A stretch of 64,000 bases of DNA from CAVYPR01 sp963770505 (GCA_963770505.1 CAVYPR010000003.1:124001-188000); one strand, 5' to 3'. Positions 35,838-45,164 are shown, counted from the first letter of the stretch. Numbers and translations are program-made. The notes: generated by a model from the letters alone, not told the origin.

Positions 35838-37417
35838 TTGGCACGGGTACTGGTAACCGAGAAGATCGCCCAGCGCGGGCTGGACCGGCTGGCCGCGGCC
35901 GGCCACGAGGTCGAGGTGCGCGAGGGGCTCACCCCCGACGAGCTGCTCGGGGCGGTGGCCGGGGCCCACGCCCTCATCATCCGCTCGGCCACCAAGGTGA
36001 CCGCCGACGTCCTGTCCGCCGGGGCCGACCTCCAGGTGGTGGGCCGGGCCGGTGTGGGGCTGGACAACGTCGACGTGCCGGCGGCCACGGCCCGCGGCGT
36101 GATGGTGGTGAACGCCCCCACCTCCAACATCCTCTCGGTGGCCGAGCAGGCCATGGGCCTCCTTCTGGCCCAGGCCCGGAACATCCCCCAGGCCCACGCC
36201 GCCCTGGTGGCCGGACGGTGGGAGCGCTCGAAGTGGGAGGGCGTCGAGCTGCACGGCAAGGTCCTGGGCGTGGTCGGCCTGGGCCGGGCCGGCTCGCTGG
36301 TGGCCCAGCGCGCCCTGGCCTTCGGCATGCGCCTGCTCGCCTTCGACCCCTACATCTCGGCCGAGCGGGCCAAGGCCATGGGGGTCGAGCTGCGGTCGCT
36401 GGAGGAGCTCTTCGCCGAGTCCGACTTCATCTCGATCCACACCCCCAAGACGCCCGAGACGGCCAACCTCGTCGGCCGCGACCTCCTGGCCAAGGCCAAG
36501 CCGGGTATCCGCATCGTCAACACGGCACGCGGGGGCATCATCGACGAGGAGGCGCTGGCCGAGGCGATCCGCGACGGGGTGGTGGCCGGGGCCGGCGCTC
36601 GACGTCTTCGCCACCGAGCCGCCGGGAGCCTCGCCCCTCTTCGAGCTCGAGTCGGTGGTGGTCACCCCGCACCTCGGCGCCTCGACCGAGGAGGCCCAGG
36701 ACAAGGCCGGCATCACCATCGCCGAGCAGGTCGAGCTGGCCCTGGCCGGGGAGTTCGTCCCCTACGCGGTGAACGTGGCCGCCACCGAGGTGTCCGAGGT
36801 CGTGCGGCCCTTCATGGCCCTGGCCGAGCAGCTGGGCCGCGTTCTTCGCCAGCCTCCACGACGGCCTGCCCGACCGCCTGGACATCGAGTACCAGGGTGC
36901 CCTGGCCGCCGCGGGCACCGGCATCCTCACCCTCTCGGTGCTGAAGGGGTTGTTCGCCTCGACCACCGAGGAGCCGGTCTCCTACGTGAACGCCCCGCAG
37001 CTGGCCGCCGAGCGCGGGCTCGAGATCCGCGAGACCTCCACCGCCACGTCGCCCAACTACAAGAGCTTGGTCACCCTGCGCTCGTCGGGCCACGCGGTGG
37101 CGGCCACCCTCACCGGGGCCGGGGTCCGGGCCGAGCCCCGCCTGGTCATGGTCGACGACCACACCGTCGAGGTGCCGCCCTCGCCCCACATGCTGGTGGT
37201 CCGCAACGACGACCGGCCGGGCATGATCGGGGTGGTCGGGATGGTACTGGGCGACGCCGGGATCTCGATCTCGTCCATGGCCGTGGGCCCCAGCCGCCAG
37301 CCCGGGGCCGGCACCGCCCTCATGGTGCTGGCCCTCAGCGAGCCCGCCCCCGACGAGGCGATCGCCCGGCTCCGGGCCGACGCGGGCATCGTCGACCTCC
37401 ACCGGGTCAGCCTCTAA
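35838..37417 (+). CDS. serA: D-3-phosphoglycerate dehydrogenase (long form), frame interrupted
   Basis: 525 residues when corrected, the usual length of the long actinobacterial form. TTG start with GAGGAGG upstream. Substrate and NAD domains: VGRAGVGLDNVDVPAATARGV, VLGVVGLGRAGSLVAQRA, NTARGGIIDEEALA and VVTPHLGASTEEAQDKAG. Then the allosteric-substrate-binding domain (SYVNAPQLAAERGLEI) and a C-terminal ACT domain (LVVRNDDRPGMIGVVGMVLGDAGISISSM) for serine feedback. Two extra bases break the frame, at about 36597 (VVAGAG/LDVFATEPP) and 36841 (EQLGR/FFASLHDGLP). Confidence 0.93.
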
Positions 37418-37626
37418 GGGCGGGCGGCCCCCCCGCCCGGGGGGCCGGTGTCCGGCCGGCGGGGCACCGGTGGCCAGGCGTCGAGGCTGGGAGGACGAGG
37501 CGGCCGCGCCAGCAGCGCCCGGGCCGCCAGGGCGCACCCGGCCAGGACCACCACCCACACCCACGCGCTCCTCCGCCGCACCCGCTCACGGTAGCCCTTG
37601 ACGACCGGGGTCGCCCCTGGCACCAT
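37414..37626 (-). CDS. Possible small single-pass membrane protein (70 aa)
   Basis: Unrecognised. The minus-strand frame reads a basic start (RERVRRRS), one hydrophobic helix (AWVWVVVLAGCALAARALLA) and a Pro/Arg-rich tail. Its stop overlaps the serA stop on the opposite strand. The ATG at 37626 lies inside the leuA -10 box, so a later GTG may be the real start. The membrane-like pattern supports it; composition alone could also produce such a frame. Confidence 0.4.
   Translation of the reverse strand: MVPGATPVVKGYRERVRRRSAWVWVVVLAGCALAARALLARPPRPPSLDAWPPVPRRPDTGPPGGGAARP
37598..37626 (+). promoter_or_regulatory. leuA leader promoter
   Basis: TTGACG (37598-37603), a 17-bp spacer and CACCAT (37621-37626). 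The leader-peptide ATG follows eight bases later. The same geometry precedes the ilvB leader. Confidence 0.7.
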
Positions 37627-37634
37627 GGAGGGTC

Positions 37635-37673
37635 ATGCGAGGTGCCCCGACCACGGACCTGCTGCTTACCTGA
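37635..37673 (+). CDS. leuA leader peptide (12 aa)
   Basis: ATG opens MRGAPTTDLLLT ending at TGA. Three consecutive leucine codons, the last a rare CTT, lie two codons before the stop, as expected of a leucine attenuator. It shares an A-P-(x)-T-T-(x)-L pattern and a final Thr with the ilvB leader peptide, suggesting common ancestry. Confidence 0.85.
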   Translation: MRGAPTTDLLLT

Positions 37674-37674
37674 C

Positions 37675-37698
37675 GGCGAACGCCACAACGCGTTCGCC
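37675..37698 (+). promoter_or_regulatory. First hairpin of the leuA attenuator
   Basis: GGCGAACGC and GCGTTCGCC, a perfect nine-bp stem with a six-base loop, beginning two bases after the leader stop codon. Confidence 0.75.
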
Positions 37699-37703
37699 CG
37701 CCG

Positions 37704-37734
37704 CCTCCTGCGCCGAAAGGCCAGGAGGTTTTTT
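37704..37734 (+). terminator. leuA attenuator terminator
   Basis: CCTCCTG, then GCC-GAAA-GGC as the tip, then CAGGAGG and six T. A textbook intrinsic terminator with a GAAA tetraloop, lying 82 bp before the leuA start. Confidence 0.92.
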
Positions 37735-37816
37735 GTTGGGACCGCAGCCGGTGCGACCGGGAGCCCGCGTATCGGACCGAACACAGGACAGAGTGAGAAG
37801 GAAAGGAGAGACGGAC

Positions 37817-39538
37817 GTGAGCAACGCCGACCACCACCGGACGGACGGGGGCCGACTGGCCCTGCCGTGCGACCCGTCCCCCATGCCCTTTCACCTCTAC
37901 CGCCCCTCGCGGCCCCTGGTCCTCGACGACCGGACCTGGCCCGACCGCCAGCTCACCGAGGCGCCCCGCTGGGCCAGCGTGGACCTGCGCGACGGCAACC
38001 AGGCCCTGGTCGACCCGATGGACCCCGACCGCAAGCTGGCCCTCTTCCGCACCCTGGTCGAGGTGGGGTTCAAGGAGATCGAGGTGGGCTTCCCCTCGGC
38101 CTCCCAGACCGACTACGACTTCCAGCGCCTCATCATCGAGGAGGGGCTGATCCCCGACGACGTCGAGATCCAGGTGCTGGTCCAGTGCCGCGAGGAGCTC
38201 ATCGAGCGGACCTTCGAGTCGCTCCAGGGGGCGCCGCGGGCGGTGGTGCACTTCTACAACTCCACCTCCGAGCTCCAGCGCCGCGTCGTCTTCGGCCTGG
38301 ACCGGTCGGGGATCACCGACATCGCCGTCAACGCGGCCCGCCTGTGCCGCAAGTTCGAGTCGACCGTCCCGGGCACCGAGATCCGCTACGAGTACTCCCC
38401 GGAGAGCTTCATGGGGACCGAGCCCGACTTCGCCGTGGCCATCTGCGAGGCGGTGATGGAGGTGATCGAGCCGACCCCGGAGCGGCCGCTCATCCTCAAC
38501 CTGCCCAACACCGTCGAGATGTACATGCCCAACGTCTACGCCGACGTCCTGGAGTGGTTCGGCCGGACCATCTCGAACCGCGACTCGATCGTGCTCAGCG
38601 TCCACCCGCACAACGACCGCGGCACGGCGGTGGCCGCCGCCGAGCTGGCCGTGCTGGCCGGCGTCGACCGGGTGGAGGGGACGCTGTTCGGCAACGGCGA
38701 GCGCACCGGCAACGTCGACGTGGTCACCCTGGCCATGAACCTCTTCTCCCAGGGTGTCGACCCCACGCTCGACTTCAGCGACATCGAGAAGGTCCGCCAC
38801 GTGGCCGAGTACGCCACCCGGATGCCGGTGCACCCGCGCCACCCCTACGTGGGCGACCTCGTCTACACCGCCTTCTCCGGCTCCCACCAGGACGCCATCA
38901 AGAAGGGGATGGAGGCCATCGGCACCGACTACGAGCACTGGGAGGTGCCCTACCTGCCCATCGACCCCAAGCACGTCGGGCGCACCTACCAGGCCATCAT
39001 CCAGGTGAACAGCCAGTCGGGCAAGGGCGGCGTGGCCTACCTCATGGACACCGAGCACGGGCTCGACCTGCCCCGCCGCCTGCAGGTGGAGTTCTCCAAG
39101 CGCGTCCAGGCGGTGACCGAGAGGTCCGGGACGGTGATCCAGCCCGACGAGATGTGGGAGGTGTTCAGCGACACCTACCTCCCCTCCGACGCCGGCCTGC
39201 GGCTGCTCGGGAGCGAGGTGACGACCGGTGGCGGCCACACCACGGTCACGGCCCAGCTGCTGGTCGACGGCAAGCACACCACGGTCAACGGCCAGGGCAA
39301 CGGGCCGATCGACGCCCTGGTGGCCGGGCTGCGCGAGGTGCTGGGGATCACCTTCGAGGTGAAGGACTACAGCGAGCACGCCCTCACCTCGGGGAGCGGG
39401 GCCTCGGCCGTCGCCTACGTGGAGGCCGAGGGGCCCGACGGGTCCACCTGGTGGGGGGTGGGGATGGACTCGTCGATCCTCGACGCCTCGCTGGCCGCCG
39501 TGGTCGGCGCGGCCAACCGGGCTCCCGCCGCTCGGTGA
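37817..39538 (+). CDS. leuA: 2-isopropylmalate synthase
   Basis: 573 residues, uninterrupted. The TIM-barrel catalytic domain has APRWASVDLRDGNQALVDPMDP, GFKEIEVGFPSASQTDYDF, and the metal-binding HPHNDRGTAVAAAELAVLAG; GTLFGNGERTGNVD follows. The C-terminal LeuA dimer domain (VNGQGNGPIDALVAGLREVLG ... YVEAEGPDGSTWWGVGMDSSI) binds leucine for feedback. It condenses acetyl-CoA with 2-oxoisovalerate. The GTG at 37817 has AAAGGAGAG upstream. Expression is probably governed by the leader attenuator; a GNAT gene overlaps its stop. Confidence 0.96.
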   Translation: MSNADHHRTDGGRLALPCDPSPMPFHLYRPSRPLVLDDRTWPDRQLTEAPRWASVDLRDGNQALVDPMDPDRKLALFRTLVEVGFKEIEVGFPSASQTDYDFQRLIIEEGLIPDDVEIQVLVQCREELIERTFESLQGAPRAVVHFYNSTSELQRRVVFGLDRSGITDIAVNAARLCRKFESTVPGTEIRYEYSPESFMGTEPDFAVAICEAVMEVIEPTPERPLILNLPNTVEMYMPNVYADVLEWFGRTISNRDSIVLSVHPHNDRGTAVAAAELAVLAGVDRVEGTLFGNGERTGNVDVVTLAMNLFSQGVDPTLDFSDIEKVRHVAEYATRMPVHPRHPYVGDLVYTAFSGSHQDAIKKGMEAIGTDYEHWEVPYLPIDPKHVGRTYQAIIQVNSQSGKGGVAYLMDTEHGLDLPRRLQVEFSKRVQAVTERSGTVIQPDEMWEVFSDTYLPSDAGLRLLGSEVTTGGGHTTVTAQLLVDGKHTTVNGQGNGPIDALVAGLREVLGITFEVKDYSEHALTSGSGASAVAYVEAEGPDGSTWWGVGMDSSILDASLAAVVGAANRAPAAR

Positions 39539-39975
39539 TCCGCTCGGCCGCGGCCGACGACGCCCAAGAGGTGCTGTCGCTCATCCGCGAGCTGGCCCGG
39601 TTCGAGCGGATGGAGGACGAGGTGGCCTGCACCGTCGACGACCTGCGCCGGGAGCTCTTCGACGCAGATCCCGTGGCCCGGGTGAGCCTGGTCACCGAGG
39701 GCGGGGCGGTGGCCGGGATGGCCCTGTGGTTCCCGACCTTCTCCACGTTCCTGGGCCGGCGGGGGATCTGGCTGGAGGACCTCTTCGTGCGCGAGGCCTG
39801 GCGGGGCCGCGGCCACGGGCGCGCCCTCGTCGAGCACCTGCGGACGCTGGTCGACGGTCGCGTCGAGTGGGCGGTGCTCGACTGGAACCGCCGGGCCGTC
39901 GACTTCTACGAGTCGCTCGGCGCCCGCCCGGTCGAGGGCTGGACCACCTACCGCTGGCTGCCCCCCGGCAGCTAG
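39535..39975 (+). CDS. GNAT N-acetyltransferase (diamine/thialysine-type)
   Basis: 146 residues; GTG overlaps the leuA stop, so it is coupled to leuA and would share its attenuation. IRSAAADDAQEVLSLIRELARFERMEDEV opens the fold; WFPTFSTFLGRRGIWLEDLFVREAWRGRGHGRALVEHL contains the acetyl-CoA loop (RGRGHGRAL) and WAVLDWNRRAVDFYESLGARPVEGW the C-terminal beta-bulge Tyr. The FSTFLGRRGIWLEDL signature matches spermidine/diamine and thialysine acetyltransferases. The true substrate is unknown. Confidence 0.85.
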   Translation: MIRSAAADDAQEVLSLIRELARFERMEDEVACTVDDLRRELFDADPVARVSLVTEGGAVAGMALWFPTFSTFLGRRGIWLEDLFVREAWRGRGHGRALVEHLRTLVDGRVEWAVLDWNRRAVDFYESLGARPVEGWTTYRWLPPGS

Positions 39976-40856
39976 CCGAACCCGCCGCTCGGCAGGTACG
40001 GGGCGAAGGGCCGCTCCATCCCCCGGATCATCACCGGGCCGGACGGGAAGAGGGGGAGGCCGGCCTCGAGCAACGGGCCCAGCGCCCACTGCTGGCCGCC
40101 GGTCAGCCAGCCGACCTCGAAGGGGCCGTCGGGTCGGGCCCGGGCCAGCGCCGCAGTGAGCACGGCGGCGGCCGAGGCCTCGTCCCGGCCGGCCAGCGTG
40201 ACCACCCGGTCGGCCTGGGCCAGCGCGTAGGCGCGGTCGCCGTCGAGCAGCAGGGCGGCCCCGTCGGCCACCAGGTGGGCGAGGTCGGCCTGGCGGGGGG
40301 CGCCCCGCACCGCCCGGTCGATGGCGGAGGCCACGGCGAGTCCCTCCTCCCCGGCGGCCCGGACCGAGGCCGGCCCGGCCGGCCGGCGGGCCACCGGGCC
40401 CGTGGCCATCAGCGTGGGGTGGGGCTCGAACCCGGCGGTGGCGTAGAGGCGGACCGCCCGGGGGTCGACCGAGGCCTGGACGGTGCCCGGACCGCCGGCC
40501 CCGTAACCGAGGGCCCGGCCGAGGAGGGCCCGCCCCACCCCGGTCGACTGGCAGACGGGGTCGACGCCCAGGACCGAGAGGACCCAGTGCCGGCCGCGCA
40601 CGAACGCCTGGGCCAGGCCCACGACGGCCCCCTCTCGTTCGGCCACCCAGGACCCGGCGGGGTCGGTGGCCAGCAGGTGGGCCAGGCGCCGCCCGACGCG
40701 GCCCCGGTCGACCCCGGCGGGCCCCGTGGCCGCCGCCCGGGCCGGGGGTCGGTGGCGGGTGCCCATGTCGGCCATGGCCGAGCACCACACCTCGACCGCC
40801 GGGGCCACGTCGGCGTCCTCCATGGGCCGGGTGGCGGGGCCGGCCGGTCCTCGCAT
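39972..40856 (-). CDS. GNAT-superfamily acetyltransferase, tandem type
   Basis: 294 residues. The N-terminal GNAT domain shows GSWVAEREGAVVGLAQAF, WVLSVLGVDPVCQSTGVGRALLGRAL (acetyl-CoA loop STGVGRAL) and VDPRAVRLYATAGFEPH. The second half (DRAYALAQADRVVTLAGRDEASAAAVLTAAL ... GLPLFPSGPVMIRGMERPFAPYLPSGGFG) looks like a degenerate second GNAT domain. Substrate unknown. Its stop codon and that of the convergent GNAT gene share one CTAG. ATG 40856 is 60 bp from the divergent adenine deaminase start. Confidence 0.78.
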   Translation of the reverse strand: MRGPAGPATRPMEDADVAPAVEVWCSAMADMGTRHRPPARAAATGPAGVDRGRVGRRLAHLLATDPAGSWVAEREGAVVGLAQAFVRGRHWVLSVLGVDPVCQSTGVGRALLGRALGYGAGGPGTVQASVDPRAVRLYATAGFEPHPTLMATGPVARRPAGPASVRAAGEEGLAVASAIDRAVRGAPRQADLAHLVADGAALLLDGDRAYALAQADRVVTLAGRDEASAAAVLTAALARARPDGPFEVGWLTGGQQWALGPLLEAGLPLFPSGPVMIRGMERPFAPYLPSGGFG

Positions 40857-40903
40857 GCCGCGATCCTGCCACGGCCGCCACGGCCGCCACGGACGCCGGC
40901 CGA

Positions 40904-40909
40904 TAGGTT
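40904..40909 (+). promoter_or_regulatory. -10 box of a leaderless promoter for adenine deaminase
   Basis: TAGGTT, seven bases, then the ATG at 40917. Confidence 0.5.
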
Positions 40910-40916
40910 GGGGCGC

Positions 40917-42641
40917 ATGGCCCGACGCCCCGCCAGCCCCCGAGTGCTCGCCGTCGCCCGGGGCGACGTGCCGGCAGACCTCCTCGTCACCGGCGGCCGG
41001 GTGCTGTCCCCGTCCACGCGCGAGTGGGTCGAGACCGACCTGGCCGTGGCCGACGGGGTGGTGGCCGGCTGGGGTCCGAGGGAGGCGCTCGAGGTGGTCG
41101 ACGTGGCCGGGGCCGCCGTCACCCCCGGGCTCATCGACGCGCACATGCACCTCGAGTCGACCAAGCTCTGGGTGGACGAGTTCGTCCGGACGGTGCTGCC
41201 GCTCGGCACCACCGCAGTGGCCGCCGACCCCCACGAGATCGCCAACGTGTTCGGCATCCCCGGCGTCGCCGCGCTGGTGGAGGCGGCGGCGGGCCTGCCC
41301 TTCACCTTCGGGGTGTGCGCCTCGAGCTGCGTGCCGGCCTCTCCCTTCGAGAGCCCGGGGGCCGAGCTGGTCGCCGCCGACGTGCGGGCGCTCATGGACG
41401 AGCACGGGGCCATCGGGGTGGCCGAGGTGATGAACTTCCCCGGGGTGGTGGCCGGGGACCCCGAGATGCTGGCCCGCATCGCCACCGCCGGGCGACGCCG
41501 GGTGGACGGCCACGCCCCGGGACTGTCGGGCCGGGCCCTCGACGCCTACCTGGCCGCCGGGGTGGAGTCCGACCACGAGTGCACGACGCTGGCCGAGGCC
41601 GAGGAGAAGCGCCGCAAGGGGATGTGGGTGTTCATCCGCCAGGGGTCGGCCAGCCAGAACCTGGCCGCCCTGGTGCCCAGCGTCCTCCTCCACGGCACCG
41701 ACCACGTGGCGCTGTGCACCGACGACCGCGAGCCCGACACCCTGCTGGCCTCGGGCCACCTGAACGACTGCGTGGCCCTGGCCGTGGCGGCCGGGGTGGG
41801 CGAGATCGACGCCCTGGTGATGGCCACGGCCAATCCGGCCGAGTACCACGGCTTCAGCGAGCTGGGCTCGCTGGCCCCCGGCTACCAGGCCGACCTGGTC
41901 TGCTTCGACGAGCTGGCCGGCTTCCGGCCGTCCCGGGTCTTCCAGCGGGGCCGGCTGGTGGCCGCCGATGGGCGGGCGGTGCCCGGCGCGGTGGGGAAGG
42001 TGCCGGCCCCGGCCTGGATGCGCCGCTCCGTCCACCTCGAGTCGCCGCCCGCGCCCGGCGACCTGGACCTGTCGGCGCCCCCGGGGCACCGGGCCCGCAC
42101 CATCGGCATCGAGTCGGGCTCGCTCACGACGCGTTCGTTGGTCACCGACCCCTCCGACCCCGGGGCCGAGGTGGCCCGGCTGGCCGTGGTCGAGCGCCAC
42201 CGGCGGACGGGACGGATCGGGCTGGGCTGGGTGCACGGGTTCGGCCTCGAGCGCGGGGCCTTCGCCTCCACCGTGGGCCACGACGCCCACAACGTGATGG
42301 TGGTGGGCGACGCCGGCCGGGGCGGCCCGGCGGCCATGGCCGCGGCGGTGGGGCGGCTGGCCGAGCTCGGCGGGGGGCAGGTCGTGGTCGACGCCGACGG
42401 GCGGGTGGTGGCCGAGATGGCCCTCGAGATCGGCGGCCTGATGAGCGACCGGCCGGCGGCCGAGGTGGCCCGGGGGCTCGAGGCGCTGGTGGCCGCGGCC
42501 CGGGGCCTGGGGGTGACCGTGGCCGCCCCGTTCATGCAGCTCTCGTTCCTCGGCCTCTCGGTCATCCCCGACCTGCGGCTCACCGACCAGGGCCTGGTCG
42601 ACGTCGGGGCCTTCGAGCTGGTGCCGGTGGCGGTGGGCTGA
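40917..42641 (+). CDS. ade: Adenine deaminase
   Basis: 574 residues, uninterrupted amidohydrolase. Metal site AHMHLESTKLWVDEF, then AVAADPHEIANVFGI, VCASSCVPASPFE, GVAEVMNFPGVV, DGHAPGLSG, SDHECTTLAEAEEKRRKGMWVFIRQGSA and CTDDREPDTLL. The C-terminal domain has GWVHGFGLERGAFASTVGHDAHNVMVVG, typical of prokaryotic adenine deaminases. It converts adenine to hypoxanthine for purine salvage. It is the one gene of the 27-49 kb block outside amino acid synthesis apart from greA and the two GNATs. Confidence 0.95.
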   Translation: MARRPASPRVLAVARGDVPADLLVTGGRVLSPSTREWVETDLAVADGVVAGWGPREALEVVDVAGAAVTPGLIDAHMHLESTKLWVDEFVRTVLPLGTTAVAADPHEIANVFGIPGVAALVEAAAGLPFTFGVCASSCVPASPFESPGAELVAADVRALMDEHGAIGVAEVMNFPGVVAGDPEMLARIATAGRRRVDGHAPGLSGRALDAYLAAGVESDHECTTLAEAEEKRRKGMWVFIRQGSASQNLAALVPSVLLHGTDHVALCTDDREPDTLLASGHLNDCVALAVAAGVGEIDALVMATANPAEYHGFSELGSLAPGYQADLVCFDELAGFRPSRVFQRGRLVAADGRAVPGAVGKVPAPAWMRRSVHLESPPAPGDLDLSAPPGHRARTIGIESGSLTTRSLVTDPSDPGAEVARLAVVERHRRTGRIGLGWVHGFGLERGAFASTVGHDAHNVMVVGDAGRGGPAAMAAAVGRLAELGGGQVVVDADGRVVAEMALEIGGLMSDRPAAEVARGLEALVAAARGLGVTVAAPFMQLSFLGLSVIPDLRLTDQGLVDVGAFELVPVAVG

Positions 42642-42656
42642 GCGCCGCCCGGCGCT
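42641..42656. terminator. Bidirectional hairpin between ade and leuD
   Basis: AGCGCC-GCCC-GGCGCT, a perfect six-bp stem that includes parts of both convergent stop codons. No U-tract. Confidence 0.5.
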
Positions 42657-43260
42657 ACGCCGGGGCGGCGGCCGACCGCGGGAGCCACCCCGGCCGGTGG
42701 GCCTCGTAGGCGTCGATCTCGGACTCGTGGCGGAGCGAGAGCCCGATGTCGTCCCAGCCGTTCACCAGCCGCTCCCGGGTGAACTCGTCGAGCGGGAAGG
42801 TCGCCTCGATGCCGGCGGCCGGGGCCTCGACCGTGCCCCTGGCGACGTCGATGGTGAGCTCGAGCGAGGGGTCGGCGGTCACCGCCTCCAGCAGGGCGCG
42901 GTCGACCTCGGGGGAGACCTCGACCGGGACCAGGCCCTGCTTCGTGCAGTTGTTGCGGAAGATGTCGGCGAAACGGGAGGACACCACCGCCTCGAAGCCG
43001 TAGTCGAGCAGGGCCCACACCGCGTGCTCACGCGAGGACCCGGTGCCGAAGTTGTGGCCGGCCACCAGGATGGTGGCCCCGGCGTACTCGGGCTGGTTGA
43101 GCACGAAGGCGCGGTCGTCGCGCCACTCGGCGAAGAGGCCGGCCCCGAAGCCGGTGCGCTCCACGCGCTTCAGCCAGTCGGAGGGGATGATCTGGTCGGT
43201 GTCGACGTCGGAGCGGTCGAGCGGGACCGCCCGGCCGGTGATGACGGTGACCGGCCTCAC
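42655..43260 (-). CDS. leuD: 3-isopropylmalate dehydratase small subunit
   Basis: 201 residues. GRAVPLDRSDVDTDQIIPSDWLKRVERTGFGAGLFAEWRDD opens the swivel domain; VAGHNFGTGSSREHAVWALLDYGFEAVVSSRFADIFRNNCTKQGLVPVEV is the conserved substrate-contact block, and the C-terminus FTRERLVNGWDDIGLSLRHE is standard. With LeuC it isomerises 2-isopropylmalate to 3-isopropylmalate. GTG overlaps the leuC stop (GTGA). Confidence 0.96.
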   Translation of the reverse strand: MRPVTVITGRAVPLDRSDVDTDQIIPSDWLKRVERTGFGAGLFAEWRDDRAFVLNQPEYAGATILVAGHNFGTGSSREHAVWALLDYGFEAVVSSRFADIFRNNCTKQGLVPVEVSPEVDRALLEAVTADPSLELTIDVARGTVEAPAAGIEATFPLDEFTRERLVNGWDDIGLSLRHESEIDAYEAHRPGWLPRSAAAPA

Positions 43261-44667
43261 GAGTCGAGGTCCTCGGGCGCGGCGAACCGCCCGGCCACGG
43301 CGGTGGCGGCGGCCACGGCGGGGGAGACGAGGTGGGTGCGGCCGCCCCGGCCCTGGCGGCCCTCGAAGTTGCGGTTCGAGGTGGAGGCGCAGCGCTCGCC
43401 CGGCGACAGCTTGTCGGGGTTCATGGCCAGGCACATCGAGCAGCCCGGCTGGCGCCACTCGAAGCCGGCGGCCTCGAACACCTTGTCGAGCCCCTCCGCC
43501 TCGGCCTGGGCCTTCACCCGGTGCGAGCCGGGCACGACCAGGGCCCGCAGCCCGGGGTGGACGTGGCGTCCCTCGAGGACGGCGGCGGCGGCCCGGAGGT
43601 CCTCGATGCGCGAGTTGGTGCACGAGCCCAAGAAGACCGTGTCGACGGCCACCTCCCGCAGGGGGGTGCCGGCCGTCGAGCCCCATGTAGGCCAGCGCCC
43701 GGGCCGCGGCCTCCCGGTCGCCCGGGTCGGCGAAGGAGTCGGGGTCGGGCACCCCGCCGGCGATCGGCGCCACCTGGGCCGGGTTGGTGCCCCAGGTGAC
43801 GTGGGGCACCAGGCCGGCCGCCTCGAGGACCACCTCGTTGTCGAAGGCGGCGCCTTCGTCGGTGGGGAGGGTGGCCCAGTAGGCGAGAGCCTCGTCCCAC
43901 GCCGCGCCGGTCGGGGCGTGGGGGCGCCCCTCGAGGTAGGCGAAGGTGGTCTCGTCGGGGGCGACCATCCCGGCCCGGGCGCCCCCCTCGATGCTCATGT
44001 TGCAGACCGTCATCCGGCCCTCCATGGAGAGCGAGCGCACGGCCCGGCCGCGGTACTCGATGACGTGGCCCATACCCCCGCCGGTGCCGATGCGGCCGAT
44101 CACCGCCAGCACCAGGTCCTTGGCCGTCACCCCGGCCGGGAGGTCCCCCTCGACGGTGACGGCCATGGTGGCCGGCCGCTGCTGGGGGAGGGTCTGGGTG
44201 GCCAGGACGTGCTCGACCTCGCTGGTGCCGATCCCGAAGGCCAGGGCCCCGAACGCCCCGTGGGTGGAGGTGTGGCTGTCGCCGCAGACGATGGTCATGC
44301 CGGGCTGGGTGAGCCCCTGCTCGGGCCCGATGACGTGCACGATGCCCTGGTTGGCGTCGCCCATGGGGTAGCAGGTGATGCCGAACTCGGCGCAGTTGGC
44401 CGAGAGCACCTCGAGCTGGCGGGCCGAGACCGGGTCGGCGACCGGCTGGTCGATGTCGGTGGTGGGCACGTTGTGGTCGGCGGTGGCCACCGTGAGGTCG
44501 GGGCGCCGCACGGTGCGCCCGGCCATCCGCAGCCCGTCGAAGGCCTGGGGCGAGGTGACCTCGTGGACCAGGTGCAGGTCGATGAAGAGGAGGTCGGGCT
44601 CGCCCTCGGCGCGGTGCACCACGTGGGCGTCCCACACCTTGTCGGCCAGGGTGCGCGGGCCGCTCAC
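43257..44667 (-). CDS. leuC: 3-isopropylmalate dehydratase large subunit, frame interrupted
   Basis: Aconitase-family subunit, 469 residues when corrected. FIDLHLVHEVTSPQAFDGLR, TADHNVPT, YPMGDANQGIVHVIGPEQGLTQPGMTIVCGDSHTSTHGAFGALAFGIGTSEVEHVLATQT, and the Fe-S cysteines in VFLGSCTNSR and CSMCLAMNPDKL. One extra base at about 43677 separates ALAYMGL from TAGTPLREVAVDTVF. GTG at 44667 overlaps the greA stop, so greA, leuC and leuD form one operon, on the strand opposite to the attenuated leuA and leuB units and with no visible leader peptide of its own. Confidence 0.93.
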
Positions 44668-45164
44668 CCGCCCACCCGCACGATCTCCACCCGGAGCGTC
44701 CCGCCGGGGGCCTCGTACTCGACGGTCTCCCCGGCCGAGCGGCCGATGAGGGCCTGGCCCAGCGGGGCGCTGGGCGAGACCACCGGCATGTCGCCCCGGC
44801 GCTCCTCGATGGAGCCGACGAAGAACTCCTGGGCGTCGTCCTCGTCGTCGCCCTCGTAGCGCAGGGTGACCACCACGCCGTGGTCGACGGTCGAGGCCTC
44901 GCCGCCCGATTCGGGCACGACCTCGGCCGTCTTGAGGAGGGCCTGGAGCTGGCGGATGCGCGACTCCATCTTCCCCTGGGCGTCCTTGGCGGCGTGGTAG
45001 TCGCCGTTCTCCGACAGGTCCCCCAGGGCCCGGGCGGCCTCGATGGCCTGGGCGATCTCCACCCGGCCGCGGGTGGTGAGGTCCTCCAGCTCGGCCTGGA
45101 GGCGGTCGTAGGTCTCCTGGGTGAGCCGGGTCGGCTCGGCCCGTCTGCCGGTGGTGTCGGTCAC
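44664..45164 (-). CDS. greA: Transcription elongation factor GreA
   Basis: 166 residues. The N-terminal coiled coil (LTQETYDRLQAELEDLTTRGRVEIAQAIEAARALGDLSENGDYHAAKDAQGKMESRIRQLQALLKTAEV) carries the acidic tip LGDLSENGDYHAAK that stimulates RNA cleavage in stalled polymerase. The C-terminal FKBP-like domain ends with SPSAPLGQALIGRSAGETVEYEAPGGTLRVEIVRV. The start at 45164 is fixed by TAGCCT seven bases before the GTG. It leads the greA-leuC-leuD operon, an unusual partnership. Confidence 0.95.
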   Translation of the reverse strand: MTDTTGRRAEPTRLTQETYDRLQAELEDLTTRGRVEIAQAIEAARALGDLSENGDYHAAKDAQGKMESRIRQLQALLKTAEVVPESGGEASTVDHGVVVTLRYEGDDEDDAQEFFVGSIEERRGDMPVVSPSAPLGQALIGRSAGETVEYEAPGGTLRVEIVRVGG

